Assembly: GCA_032718475.1 (NCBI GenBank)
Contig: JAUCBJ010000947.1
Coordinates: 1 to 45,523 of the forward strand
From: Nemertoderma westbladi
Lineage: Eukaryota; Xenacoelomorpha; Nemertodermatida; Nemertodermatidae
Direction: 5' to 3'
Length of the DNA: 45,523 nt
Shown: positions 10,732-21,169 of the stretch, piece by piece
How the letters are laid out: every line of letters starts with the position of its first letter
Numbering within the stretch: the stretch's first letter is position 1
Translations under genes and position numbers: made by a program
Notes under the pieces: generated by a model
What the model was told of the DNA's origin: nothing
Database searches by the model: none
What the model saw: the letters and a program-made list of their open reading frames with translations, nothing else

Positions 10732-11751
10732 ATGAATGCATCTGCAACTGAATTAAAACAAGTAAAGAAAAGTCATATTGGGTTTAAATCATATTTTACC
10801 CGATGTGTTAACTTATGTAATGCTAGTATACATAGTATTGACCAGCAACGAGTTTCTGACCAATCAAATCTAATGATCGATGACCTATTTGAACAATTTG
10901 GAAAAATAAAGATCGCTTATGAAAAATTAAGCGAGTCACTTCTTAAATTAGAAGAATTCCCAGAAGATTGTTCTAATGAACAGGATCATTTCGACCAATG
11001 TACACAAGAAATGATGGATTTACGAACTAATGTTGGTATTATAATGAATACTGCCAGTACAGACACTCTAACACATTCAGCCAACACACCTACCGGTAAT
11101 AATTTTATTGGTGTTCAGAGCCTACCTAAGGACAATGCACCTAGGGCTCCAGTAAATAAGCCACCCTGTTTGGATGATGATTTAGATATAAAATCATTTA
11201 ATCGTTGGCGTAAATCTTGGAATAATTATTCCAAAGTTGTGCAGCTAAATAAACAGCCAAGGGATGAACAGGTATCTGCATTTTTTGGTTATTGCACCCC
11301 AGCATTGCTATCCAAACTCGAACATGCTGTTCACATTCCACAGGAGACAAATTTACAATTAGATGCAGTTTTAGGTGAAATAGAAAATTATCTAAGAAGT
11401 AAGCAGAATCTATCATTAGACAGACTAGAATTAACACTCTGTCGCCAAGTTGAAGGCGAAAATTTTGACGATTACTACACTCGTCTATGTGAAATTGCTA
11501 GTACAGCAGGCTTAAGAGACATGACCGAAGACGAGTGGATGTCTACCCTGGTAACAGTCGGTATCCAAAATGAAGAAATTCGTCAAGATTTGCTTGCAAA
11601 GTCACCCCCATTAGATCATGATGGTACTGTGAAGTTTTGCAGAACTGAAGAGGCAGCAAGGGTACACCACGCTAAAGTTACGCGTGTATTGTCAAGCAGC
11701 TCAAATAATTTTAGCACTGTTGCAGCCACAAGTTCGATTTATCCTCAGTAG
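10732..11751 (+). CDS. Ty3/gypsy Gag (capsid part)
   Basis: An intact 339-residue frame. The first 120 residues are predicted helical and rich in K/E. After a Pro-rich linker there is a capsid-like segment from about residue 140 (DIKSFNRWRKSWNNY... QVSAFFGYCTP ... LRSKQNLSLDRLEL... FDDYYTRL). These are hallmarks of retrotransposon gag proteins, which assemble the RNA-packaging particle. The frame stops before the CCHC knuckle, unlike a full-length gag. Just downstream the sequence jumps to the last strand of the protease, so a deletion removed the knuckle and most of the protease. The start ATG is the first in frame. It is open, but part of a dead element. Confidence 0.75.
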   Translation: MNASATELKQVKKSHIGFKSYFTRCVNLCNASIHSIDQQRVSDQSNLMIDDLFEQFGKIKIAYEKLSESLLKLEEFPEDCSNEQDHFDQCTQEMMDLRTNVGIIMNTASTDTLTHSANTPTGNNFIGVQSLPKDNAPRAPVNKPPCLDDDLDIKSFNRWRKSWNNYSKVVQLNKQPRDEQVSAFFGYCTPALLSKLEHAVHIPQETNLQLDAVLGEIENYLRSKQNLSLDRLELTLCRQVEGENFDDYYTRLCEIASTAGLRDMTEDEWMSTLVTVGIQNEEIRQDLLAKSPPLDHDGTVKFCRTEEAARVHHAKVTRVLSSSSNNFSTVAATSSIYPQ

Positions 11752-12300
11752 GAATTCCACAGTTTCTGTTAGGTTTAGATTTTATAAGTATTGCTTGAAC
11801 CTATAGATTTTCAGAACAGATGTTTGGTTCTATCCAACCACGAGAGAGTATACTTCGCAGGGTTAAATCTTCCCCATAACAATGCAGGTAAGAGAACTAA
11901 TCCATTTTGTTGTTTTGTTTCAGCTATTGATAGAACAACTATCCCAGCAGGAACTCAGGTGAGATTGACAGCTAAATTATATGAAGCTCTGCCTCTGACA
12001 GAGTCATTACTATTAGAGCCATTGAACGAATCGAAAGGTTTGTATCTTCCAGCGAGAAGTGTAGTCACCAAGCCATTGGATGGATCAGGTAAGGTACCTG
12101 TGCAATTGTTAAACCTAAATAACTACCCAATTACAATATATCGTAACCAGAAGATTGCATTATATAGTGCAGTAAACAATGATATTTTTTACAAACAGAC
12201 AAATTCAAAGGACTTAGCAGAACGTGACAGATACAGGCACTATTTAGCTAAGGAACAACCTTTAGAACATTTAGAATCCCAAAAGAAGGCCTAGCTAATC
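11752..12300 (+). pseudogene. Gypsy protease C-terminus and protease-RT linker
   Basis: The first 45 bases encode GIPQFLLGLDFIS, the C-terminal hydrophobic strand of a retropepsin. After a frameshift near 11793 the linker follows, with the pattern IPAGTQV, LLLEPLN, GLYLPARSVV and GKVPVQLLNLNNYPITIYRNQKI typical of gypsy Pol between protease and RT. It stops at 12294. The protease active site is missing. Confidence 0.7.
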
Positions 12301-12359
12301 GCCATAGCAACTGAACACGCCACGGCATTTTCTTTTGGTGATTGTGATATAGGTAAGAC

Positions 12360-13095
12360 AGATTAATTAGAACATAGCAGATTCAACTCAAACCAGATTC
12401 AAAGCTATTCTACAGGAGACCCCACACAGTGCCTATGGGGCTGAGGGCTGAGATTGGAGAGCAAGTAAATAATATGTTAGCAGCCGACATTATTCAACCA
12501 AGCACCAATGAGTGGGGGGCACCGATAATATTAAGTAAGAAGAAAGATGGTAAGTGGCGCTTTTGTGTTGATCTTCATCGTCTAAATGCTGTGTCTGTCC
12601 CCCAATTTTAGCCTTTACCACGCACAGAGGAAATGTTGTCAGAAATTGGCGCTGCTAGGCCCAAATACTTTACAACACTGGACTTTAAATTAATGTTTTG
12701 GCAGGTCCCCTTGGCCGCCGAAGATACACACAAAACTGCTTTTGTAACACATAATGGTCATTACGAATTTACACGAATGCCATTTCGGCCTCCAGCCCAG
12801 CCCATCTGGATGCCAGAATCTCATGCAACTAGCACTGCATGGTATTGAGTTTGTCCTGGTGTACCTTGATGACGTCATACTTTATACGCGAGATTGGAAC
12901 TCACACGTAAGTATTATTACACTTTTATTGCGCAGAATTATAGATCTTGGATTGAAACTTAAACCAAGTAAGTGCATGTTTGTTGCGACCTCAATATCCT
13001 TTCTTGGACACGTAGTAGATGGTTCAGGTCAACGCATGGACAAGGATAAGGTCCAAGCTATGGTAGACTTCCCACAACCAGCCAATGCAAAGCAA
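12360..13095 (+). pseudogene. Ty3/gypsy reverse transcriptase, truncated
   Basis: The RT begins with a frame-shifted segment at 12360-12430 and continues from 12429 with MLAADIIQPSTNEWGAPIIL and KDGKWRFCVD. An in-frame TAG lies at 12609-12611. The next part has FTTLDFKLMFWQVPLA, where DLMSGYWQV-like is usual, then TAFVTHNGHYEFTRMPF. A frameshift near 12790 leads to the catalytic YLDD box at 12862-12873 and the FLGHVV motif. The sequence ends near 13095 at the thumb, where LINE sequence begins. It is therefore broken by at least two frameshifts, a stop and a truncation. Confidence 0.85.
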
Positions 13096-13497
13096 CTTTA
13101 CTTTTACTTCTATAAAGTTATTGGGCAATACCCTGTCATTATTGAGGAGCTTTTCAAAGTGGGCTTTCCAACCATTGAGGCGATTGGCTGGTGATTCTGC
13201 CTCAACCTTGGTGGTTGGTTGGCTTTTCCACCCAGTAAGGAAGTTGATTGATTTCCATGCCTGGGATGATTGCCTGTTGTTGTCGTCATCATTGATGGCA
13301 TCAACCTGTTGGTTTATTAGCTCCTGTAAATTAACAGAGTACTGCCTGTTCAGGGACCTAGATGCAGCCTTAACTGCATTCTTGGCCGCTGTAGTCTGTT
13401 TGAGACGGGACTCTTTCTGTGCCATATAGAGGTAATTTCGGCACTTCTTAATTTTGTGGTCAGTCCAGGGGGCCGTTTTCTTGTTTCGAGGGTACAC
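13096..13497 (-). pseudogene. RTE-like ORF2, endonuclease-RT spacer
   Basis: The frame encodes a basic linker (WTDHKIKKCRNYLYMAQKES...) then SINFLTGWKSQP and RLNGWKAHFEKLLNNDR, the common lead-in to the RT of this family. It passes into unrelated gypsy sequence near 13096. The counterpart at 18790-18905 begins only at the last part of this spacer. Confidence 0.6.
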
Positions 13498-13793
13498 AGG
13501 AACTGGTTCTGCAGCTGCTAACTTAACTGCTTCTGTGAAGTCAGTATAGCCATCTCAGTGATCTGCTGCCTTAGAAGCAAGAACCTCATACATGTTGCTC
13601 AGCTGTAGTGTGAAGCTGGATCTCATACTTGGCTGTTGCAACAGAGAGGACCAGTCAAGCCGTGGCAAGGCAGATTTTTTTTGTTCTGCTAGCACGCAGA
13701 CTAAGTCTTACCTTGGCCACAATAAGGCGGTGATCACTGGAGAAGGGTCGAAGTGTAAATGCAATACAGTCTTGTATAGAGCTCCTGTATTTT

Positions 13794-14747
13794 CTACAAA
13801 ACGGAATATAGTCTATCTGGGAATTGTGACCACTGGGGGTCCACTATGAGTCCATAGCTTTGCAGTTCGCTTCTTGAACTGGGTTCCAGCTGAAAACAGT
13901 CGATTTCCAGAGATAAAATCCTGAAGATGGATGGAATTTTGGTTAACACTATCGCTATAGGCGATGTAGGTGATTGATGCAGAGTTGCAAAGTCTCCCAG
14001 GAATGTGAAGAATGTATGCTGATCCACTCCATCAGTAGCTGCTTGTAGATTGTGGTAGAAATTTTCAACCTCCTCTACTGGGGCAACAGGATAATAGTTG
14101 GAGAATAGCACACATTCAGAACCACCTTAGGAAACTTCTTAGCCAGTCTTCCAGAACTTGAGAAGTGGCAACGGATGATGCGGTTAGAGATTTGGTCTAT
14201 TTTGTCCAATGCTGCATGTGCAGTTAGATACATCAATAGACCAATTCCACCATTGCCACTATCATCTGCTGATGCGAGGGCGAGTCGCCAACCACCCCCC
14301 ATGTCCTTAATCAGAACCTCATCAGTCTGTCCAGTCTGCATTCGGTGGTGCTCTTGAATACCCACTGTGCTAAGAGAAAGTTTATCTGTCAAGGCAGTCA
14401 GCTCACCTTGTCGCATTGGGGACCCGAGTGTTAGGGTGTTAACTAAGTCTAGTCTAGTGACTTGCCTCAGATTCACCAATGGCTTGGTTGGTTGGGGTGG
14501 AACATGAGAGTAGCCTCCAACTTCAGAATTCCTCTCCCCTCACAATCTGGCCTTCCTGGTGACCCAGGGTTTGGGTCAGAAAGGTCAGAAAGGAAAGGGA
14601 CTCACAGAATTGTTGGCCACTCTCTCTCCAGTAGGGGGTGAGACAGGCAGAAGGGTCAGGAGATAACTGATGCCTGTGTGGCCAATTGGGTCCGGTAATT
14701 CCACTGGCCTCTAGTGGCCAGATCTCCGCATTGCTAATGTAATCCAT
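13794..14747 (-). pseudogene. RTE-like ORF2, N-terminus and endonuclease
   Basis: The frame starts at MDYISNAEIWPLEASG (14747), breaks near 14520, and continues 14479-14075 with SVDKLSL..GIQEHH and the VLIKDMGGGWRLALASADDS segment. It then runs 14111-13794 with PVEEVENFYHNLQ and the FLGDF motif, which is the APE D/N box of the endonuclease. The family enzyme nicks target DNA. At least two frameshifts separate the pieces. Compared with 17918-18649, this copy keeps one base near 14043 whose loss broke the other copy. Confidence 0.65.
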
Positions 14748-15238
14748 AGTGGGGGTTGGGGGTGCTTTTTTGACGAGTCAGCTCTCGGGGCAAATACCAC
14801 ACCCTGGTTGGCCATTCCACAGGGTGGGTGTCGCAGTGGAGTCAGATTTGAGGCCCATCACCCATACCTACCCTGACGCACATGACCCACCATTGGCTAT
14901 GTAGCTCATCTGCTGGCCATGCCCTGCACCCCTGCTGCCAGGTGCAGGTCGCAGTGAAGTACGCTCAGAGTGGACATGAGAACGCTCTACTCCTGACCAG
15001 CCATTGGTAGATTACCATCTGCCTGGCCAGGCCATATACTCTTGCAGCCAAGTATATGGGTCCTTAATCCAGGACCAAGGGTGTCCTTATCCCAGAACGA
15101 AGGGGGTCCTAGTTACAGGACCAGATTTGCCCTAGTAAGAGGGTCTATTCAGCCACAGGTGGCACCTCCTTTATGCTGCATGGAGGTGGCAAGTCTCCTT
15201 GATCACTTTGGTTGTATAAAAGGAGAAGGTGTTAATGG

Positions 15239-15735
15239 AAGTACTTACGATAAATTAATCTAAAAAAAACCATTTAAAACAAGAAAGATAGTACTTACGA
15301 TAAAATAATCTAAAAAAAACCATTTAAAACCAGCAAGATAAATACTTATGATAAAATAATATATTAACAAAAACTGTTCATGGATTCAATCAAATTTGCG
15401 CTTCAATCACAAATCACAAAGGGGGGGGGGGGGGGGGGGGGGGGGCAATTTACTAATATTGGGCAGAAGAAATATCAGGCATGTAAGTGAGCTTAAGCTC
15501 ACTTACAGCAAACCACAAGGGCCAACAAAGCCCAGTAAAACTTACAAGTTGCATGATTCACATGAGTAGTGAAACCACCTCACAAAAGTTGAATGATCGG
15601 GATCCAGGGCCAACTCGGATCCCATCACAAAAACCATTTAAAACCAGCAAGATAAGTATTTCCGATAAAATAATCTAAAAATAAAAACCATTTAAGACTG
15701 GCAAGATAAGTACTTACGATAAAACTAATAAAATC
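15239..15735. repeat. Tandem AAAACCATTTAAAAC repeat with 25-nt G run
   Basis: Repeated units of about 50-60 bases share 'gtacttacgataaaataatct' and 'aaaccatttaaaaccag'. Two to three units sit at 15239-15360 and two more at 15625-15735. They flank a G run (15421-15445) and a unique stretch at 15446-15620. The same layout recurs at 40752-41260. Confidence 0.8.
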
Positions 15736-15969
15736 TTGTGGAGGATAAGCAAACACGGCACCAGAACCGCAGGTTCCAATTTTTAGTGATCAATAAAATT
15801 GATGCGAAGCACTAAAGTATAATGCCTCTTTGCGTAGCAGTGCGAATTTTATTCAACCTTTAGTCGGATTTAAACATGCACCGCTAAACACTATTGTGGA
15901 AGATGTTCAGGTGCTGTATCCATTCGTAAATTTCAATACTTGAATTTCTAATTCATAAATTATATATAA

Positions 15970-16240
15970 CTAGCAGGCAATACCCGAGACATGTTACCCG
16001 GTATTTCCCGCTACCGGCATAGGCCTACTGGTACCGGTATAGGCCTACTGACGTACCGGTACCCAGTACCGGTACCAAACGTGAATTAAACTTTTCGAAA
16101 AGTGGCCTATAACGACCGCTGGTTAATGTTATACACACATGCCAAGTTCCAGCGCAATCCCTCTGCCCGTTTTGGAGGAGTTCGAACACACAGAGAGAGA
16201 GAGAGACAGACAGAATTTGATTTTTATAGGTATAGATAAA
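15970..16240 (+). mobile_element. SINE/RTE-tail-like insertion, present in copy 1 only
   Basis: It begins CTAGCAGGCAATACCCG and ends with a 'ccaagttccagcgcaatcc' box, a (GA)n run and TTTTTATAGGTATAGAT, the layout of short RTE-derived elements. The corresponding place in copy 2 (about 41530) reads straight through, so the insertion is post-duplication or was lost there. The interior holds the ACCGGT and AGGCCT palindromes. No coding capacity. Confidence 0.6.
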
Positions 16241-16348
16241 GTATTCGTATTTCTTTTAAACTCACATTTAATTTTTTTCAACCCAGTATGAAATACATAA
16301 TTTAAAAAGAATATACATACATTAAAAACTGTTAATCAAAGTACTCAC

Positions 16349-17065
16349 CTCTTTGCATATGGTCTCTTTGGATGTCAGAACCTCTTTGTAGATGGTCGCT
16401 TTGGATGTTAGACACTTTATGAACAATCTCGTCATAAATAGAATCAATTTCTTCCACAGATAGATAGCAGCTGTAATACCGTGCATGGGCAATGTATCCT
16501 GGGTAGATATTACCACCATTGACAAATCTCCCCAATGTAAGATCACCATACATATCCACTGGACTTCTTACAGTGTTAATGGTTTCTATTTCTCTTCTAA
16601 TATGATTAAGACTTCCAACACGTCGACTATAGATAAACTGTTGCAAATTAACTTTACTTCTTCCGATTGCAACCAGGTGCCATTCATCAAGCTGAATAGC
16701 ATTATCAACTTGTTGTCCTGCAACACCAGTAACCACAGGATTGTACCATAATGAAGTGATTGCGGGGTGACTCCAGAAATGTGAACCTCTCTCTTGGCTG
16801 GTTCCATATTCATATATTGGTCCATTACCTCCTCCACCTGCCCTCTTCACAAACATTACCATTGTGAATGTCTCAGAAGTTAATTGATCGGGACCATGTG
16901 CGATCGATATATATCCATGAGCAGTACCCATTGCATGGTTTTCACTGCCTCCTGGCCCAGGACCATAGCGTGCAGCCCCATTAATGATTCCAGTTAGATC
17001 TCCTTGCATATCTTTACCTCCATCATTTAGGTTTAAAGTCCACCAAGAGTCATAACCACATTGAT
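16349..17065 (-). CDS. LamG-like exon A
   Basis: Exon of 717 nt (239 codons), acceptor ...TTTTAG at 17066-17067 and donor GTGAGT from 16348. It begins with two bases of a split codon and ends with one, so both introns are phase 1. The domain opens CGYDSWWTLN, continues with YGPGPGG, LTSETFTMVMFVKR, GPIYEYGTS, LDEWHLVAIGRS and GDLTLGRF, and closes ARYYSCYLSVEEI; these are the strands of a LamG/concanavalin-like sandwich. Two features set A apart from B, C and D: the middle cysteine (CP or CA in others) is Ser (VRSPVD), and the C-terminal tail has two 11-residue repeats ending LQRG and MQRG. It is about 96% identical to A' at the protein level. Longer antisense and shifted frames here are shadows. 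Confidence 0.85.
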
Positions 17066-17108
17066 CTAAAATGAATATGCCCAATATTATTGAAGTTTAA
17101 CTTACTAG

Positions 17109-17211
17109 TTACCGAGATACTCTACTGTTACCAATAGAGATACTCCAAGTTACCGAGATACTCTACTGTTACCAATAGAGATACTCCAAGTTACCGAGAT
17201 ACTCTACTGTT
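17109..17211. repeat. 41-bp tandem repeat in intron
   Basis: Two full and one partial copies of a 41-bp unit starting TTACCGAGATACTCTACTGT. Copy 2 (42427-42446) has a single unit, so the expansion is specific to copy 1. Confidence 0.85.
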
Positions 17212-17917
17212 AGAGCATCTAAGCAACTTAATATAATTTGAATAAGCACGAAGTAGGCACACACCCACACTAGGTTTATATGTGAAGTTTCTGCTTAAAA
17301 AAATCATTAGAGAGAAAGACCCTTAGCACACCATAAAGAGTTACACTCTGGCATTGCCACACTTTTATTTTCTCCCTTGAAGCATCACTCGGAGTAGTAT
17401 CAATCAATCATTTAGGTCTTTAAAAGATTTTCAGTCAGATCAGGTATTCTAGGTCATTAATCAAGAAAACTTGCCACCTCCATGCAGCATAAAGGAGGTG
17501 CCACCTGTAGCTGCATAGACCCTCTTATTAGGGCAAATCTGGTCCTGTAACTAGGACTCCCTTCGTTCTGGGATAAGGACGCCCTTGGTCCTGGAATAAG
17601 GACCCATATACTTGGCTGCAGGGGTATATGGCCTGGCCAGGCAGATGGTGATTTACCAATGGCTGGTCAGGAGTAGAGTGTTCTCATGTCCACTCTAGGT
17701 GCACTACACTGCGACCTGCACCTGGCAGCAGGGGTACAGGGCATGATGCAGCAGATGAGCTGCACAGTCAATGGTGGGTCATGTACGCCAGAGTAGATAT
17801 GGGTGATTGGCCTCATATCTGACTCCACTGCGACACTCACCCTGTGGAATGTCAAACCAGGGTGTGGTATTTGCCCCAAGAGCTGACTCTTCAAAAAAGC
17901 ACCCCCCAACCCCCACT

Positions 17918-18649
17918 ATGGATTACATTAGTAATGCGGAGGTCCAGCCACTAGAGGCCAGTGGAATTACCGGACACAATCGGCCTCACAGGCGTCAGTT
18001 ATATCCTGACCGGCTGCCTGTCTCACCCCCTACTGGAGAGAGAGCAGCCAACAATTCTTTGAGTCCCTTTCCTGATGACCTTTCTGGCCCAAACCTTGGG
18101 TCACCAGGGAGGCTGGATTGTGAAGGGGAGAGGGATTCTGAAGTTGGAGGCTACTCTCATGTTCCACCCCGACCAACAAAGCCATTGGTGAATCTGAGGC
18201 AAGTCACTAGACTAGCCTCAATAAACACCCTAACACTCGCATCCCCAATGCGACAAGGTGAACTGACTGCCTTGGCAGATAAGCTTTCTCTTAGCGCAGT
18301 GGGTGTTCAAGAGCACGGAATGCAGACTGGACAGACTGATGAGGTTCTGATTAAGGACATGGGGGGTGGTTGGCGACTCACCCTTGCGTCAGCAGATGAT
18401 AGTGGCAATGGTGGTATTGGTCTATTGATGAATCGAACTGCACATCCAGCATTGGACAAAATAGACCAAATCTCTAACCGCATCATCCGTTGCCACTTCT
18501 CATGTTCTGGAAGACTGGCTAAGAAGTTTCCTAAGGTGGTTCTGATTGTGTGCTACTCTCCAACTAGTGTTGCCCCTGTAGAGGAGGTGGAAAATTTCTA
18601 CCACAATCTACAACAGCTACTGATTGAGTGGATCAGCATGCATTCTTAA
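17918..18649 (+). pseudogene. RTE-like ORF2, N-terminus and endonuclease, truncated
   Basis: The ATG at 17918 (MDYISNAEVQPLEASG) matches the start in the antisense copy at 14747, so I prefer it to the upstream in-frame ATG at 17807. A P/S-rich leader precedes the APE endonuclease: TLASPMRQGELTAL, SAVGVQEHG, GGIGLLM, VVLIVCYSPT and PVEEVENFYHNLQ. One base is missing near 18610 relative to the other copy, which shifts the frame and gives a TAA at 18647-18649 before the LGDF box. The domain is therefore incomplete. Confidence 0.75.
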
Positions 18650-18674
18650 CATTCCTGGGAGACTACCCAGGAGT

Positions 18675-18793
18675 GACAGTTAACTTTGAAAGTCCTCAGC
18701 AAGTCTCTGATCGGTTGAGCATAAGCTCAAAGGATGGTATGCTTGAGCATGTGGACGACTTCTGTTACCTGGGATCATGGATCCAGAAGTCAG
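18675..18793 (+). repeat. 119-bp internal duplication from the RTE C-terminal region
   Basis: This segment repeats 19843-19961 in the same orientation with only a few changes. It sits where the endonuclease-RT spacer should be, joining the end of the endonuclease to RLNGWKAHFEKLL. Template switching during reverse transcription or recombination could explain it. Confidence 0.85.
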
Positions 18794-20500
18794 GTAGCCA
18801 AGGTTAAGGCTGAATCACCATCCGATCGCCTCAATGGTTGGAAGGCCCACTTTGAAAAGCTCCTCAATAATGACAGGGTATTGCCTGATAACTTTATAGA
18901 AGTAAAAGTGTCTGAGTCTGTACTCCCAGATATTCCCATTGGCGATATCTCCTTTGCAGAATTTGTAGAAGTGAAGGCTACTGCAAAGAGCATTAAGACC
19001 AATCGTGCCAGTGGAGTAGATGGTGTTCCCCCTGAGGTCTTTAAAATACCTGAGTGTTTAAAGCTCATCTATCCCATCATAGTAGACATGTACCGAACAA
19101 CAAGAGTCCCACAAGAAATGAAAACAAATAAGTTGGTGCCAGTTCCCAAGAAGGGCAACCTAACACTCTATGGTTCTTTTCGGCGAATCTCATTGATCTC
19201 AATTGCTGCAAAGCTATACAATAGGATTCTATTAAATCGCATCAGGGATCCCATTGAGAGACTGCTCCGTGGAAATCAGAATGGGTTCCGTAAAGGTCGT
19301 GGGACCATGGAGCCCATTTTGGCACTTAGAAGGATAATTGAAGAGTTATCAAAAAAGAAAGACAGGCATCTGGCTGTTATCTTTGTTGACTTCTTCAAGG
19401 CCTTTGATTCAGTCTCTCGCTCACGTATGTTCAGCATACTTTCATTATATGGGATTCCTGATGAAATTATTGCAGCAATCAGATCAGTATACGATGGTTC
19501 GACAACATTTGTGTCTACTGTTGACGGTGACACAGAACCATTTGAAGTGTTATGGGGCATCCTCCAAGGAGACACACTTGCACCATTCTTGTTCATTATT
19601 GTGGTTGACTATGTTCTACACATGTCCTTAGATCATCATAATGATGATGGGGTGATGATAACTCCACCTACTGGCTCCAGAAGTCGAGGAAATCCTGCCA
19701 AGTACCTAACTGATCTAGACTTTGCTGATGACTTAGGAGTACTCTCAGAAACATTAGAGGGAGCCCAACGGCTCCTCAGCTCATTAGAACATGCTGCTTC
19801 TAGTTTTGGTCTTTTTATTAACTCCAGAAAGACCAAAATTTTGACAGTTAACTTTGAAAGTCCTCAGCAAGTCTCTGATCGGATGAGCATAAGCTCAAAG
19901 GATGGTATGCTTGAGCATGTGGACGACTTCTGTTACCTGGGATCGTGGATCCGGAAATCAGATGAGGACCTTCGAATACGTAAGGGAAAGGCATGGGCAG
20001 CCTTGAATAGGCTTTCCAGGATTTGGAAGTCACCGAGAATTAATCGGAAACTTAAGGTCAGATTATTTAGAGCAGCAGTAGTTCCAGTACTCCTCTACGG
20101 GAGTCCATGCTGGGCTCTAACTGCTGAGGACTCCAAATCTCTGGATGGCACATTCACAAGAATGCTACACCGGGTTCATTGTGTCAAGTACAATGCACAC
20201 ATCTCCAACCAGACACTATATAACATTGGAGGTGTCTCATTGGTTCCCCCAAGCTTGACACTAGAACAAAATCGCCTCCACTTTGCAGGACATTGCTTTC
20301 ACCGTGAGGATCAGCCAGTGCATAATCTTGTACTTTGGCAGCCTCATGGAGTGAATAAGCATGGTGGACAGCCCATGACTTTCTTGAGACGCATCTTAAA
20401 GGATACTGGCCTTGAAGATGCGGATGATCTAGCAAATGTCATGGGTGATAGGGAATTGTGGCGGCGCAATTTTGTAGACAAGCCGGCACAGCATTCTTAA
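18790..20500 (+). pseudogene. RTE-like reverse transcriptase and C-terminal domain
   Basis: The open frame (with an artefactual start at 18734 inside the duplicated patch) encodes the RT fingers (VPVPKKGNLTLYGSFRRISL), the VIFVDFFKAFDS palm motif, GILQGDTLAPFLF and the catalytic FADD at 19721-19732. The thumb follows, then a C-terminal region with LLYGSPCWALT and a final Cys/His-containing stretch. It stops at 20498-20500. The RT core is complete and without stops. Because the endonuclease is cut off by the frameshift and rearrangement, it is not a working element. This is the best RT of the family in the window. Confidence 0.8.
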
Positions 20501-21169
20501 AAATGCAGCTACAATGCAGCATGCCGATCCTACTGTAGTAGTAGTAGTAGGTCTTAATTGTACTTAATTACAAAAGTAGTGGGCCACAAAATTTCAATAA
20601 TAATGCAATCCACAATGGCAAGCCCAATGCAGCCAAAACATTAATAATGATATTATTATTATTATTATTATTATTAAACACGGTGAAATATTATGAAAAT
20701 GTTAACACCAGAGAAAAACAACAAGGTTCACTTACGGTAAAACCAGGTACACTAATAGTTGAATTGAGATCAGAAAAACACGAATGAATAATATTAGTGA
20801 CCAATGCATCTTAAGAAAATAAAAACGGACAGTACATACTAAAGAGAGAAATCAAGCGGAAATTTAAAAGTGAAGTATGAAGTAAAAATATTGAAATTAT
20901 GTATGTAAATACTATAAACAGTACATTAGAGCAGCATATTATTAAAAATTTACAAATCTTATAAAAATGTAACAATATGCCATATTAAATTAAAAACGTA
21001 TACATGAGTTCCAAGTAGTACAGTAGAACAAATGACATTATTACAAATATAGATATAGAAGGCAGATAACAATTAATAGTATGTAGAAATTATAATAGAT
21101 ATGATAAAAACATAAAGTAGAACAGATAAAAACATATATTATATTTACAAATAAAATTGTAATAATTAC

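Larger units (their letters stand above)
10732..13095 (+). mobile_element. Decayed Ty3/gypsy LTR retrotransposon, internal region
   Basis: Gag, a remnant of protease, the protease-RT linker and about two thirds of RT are in order on the plus strand. The zinc knuckle and protease active site are deleted between 11751 and 11752. The element stops abruptly near 13095 inside RT and is fused to an antisense RTE-like LINE. RNase H, integrase and recognisable LTRs are absent. Confidence 0.8.
13096..15238 (-). mobile_element. RTE-like LINE, minus copy, 5' half only
   Basis: This is the reverse complement of 17470-18905, about 90% alike by eye, and additionally holds the endonuclease-RT spacer that is missing from that copy. 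Reading on the minus strand it has a 5' UTR (15238-14750), an N-terminal segment, an APE endonuclease and the start of the RT region. It ends at 13096 where the gypsy RT begins, so its 3' half is lost. It marks the 5' end of the family near 15215-15238. Confidence 0.8.
17465..20550 (+). mobile_element. RTE-like LINE, longest copy, internally rearranged
   Basis: It runs from a 5' UTR matching the reverse of 15238 to a (TAG)n tail at 20530-20550. It encodes an APE endonuclease and RT in one protein, but the part between them is deleted and patched with a 119-bp piece copied from further 3' (18675-18793 equals 19843-19961). It lies in the intron between exons B and A, in the opposite orientation to the gene. 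The flanks 'aggtctttaaaag' and 'aggtcttaattg' suggest a degraded target duplication. Clade: RTE/RTEX-like, by the FADD-box context and the C-terminal RKGKAW..LNRLS region; tentative. Confidence 0.8.

Noticed and set aside
16485-16751. Plus-strand frames opposite LamG exons (also at 25569, 31641, 41782, 43651, 44024)
   Set aside because: They recur opposite every LamG exon because the exons are alike; the minus frame has domain motifs and splice sites.
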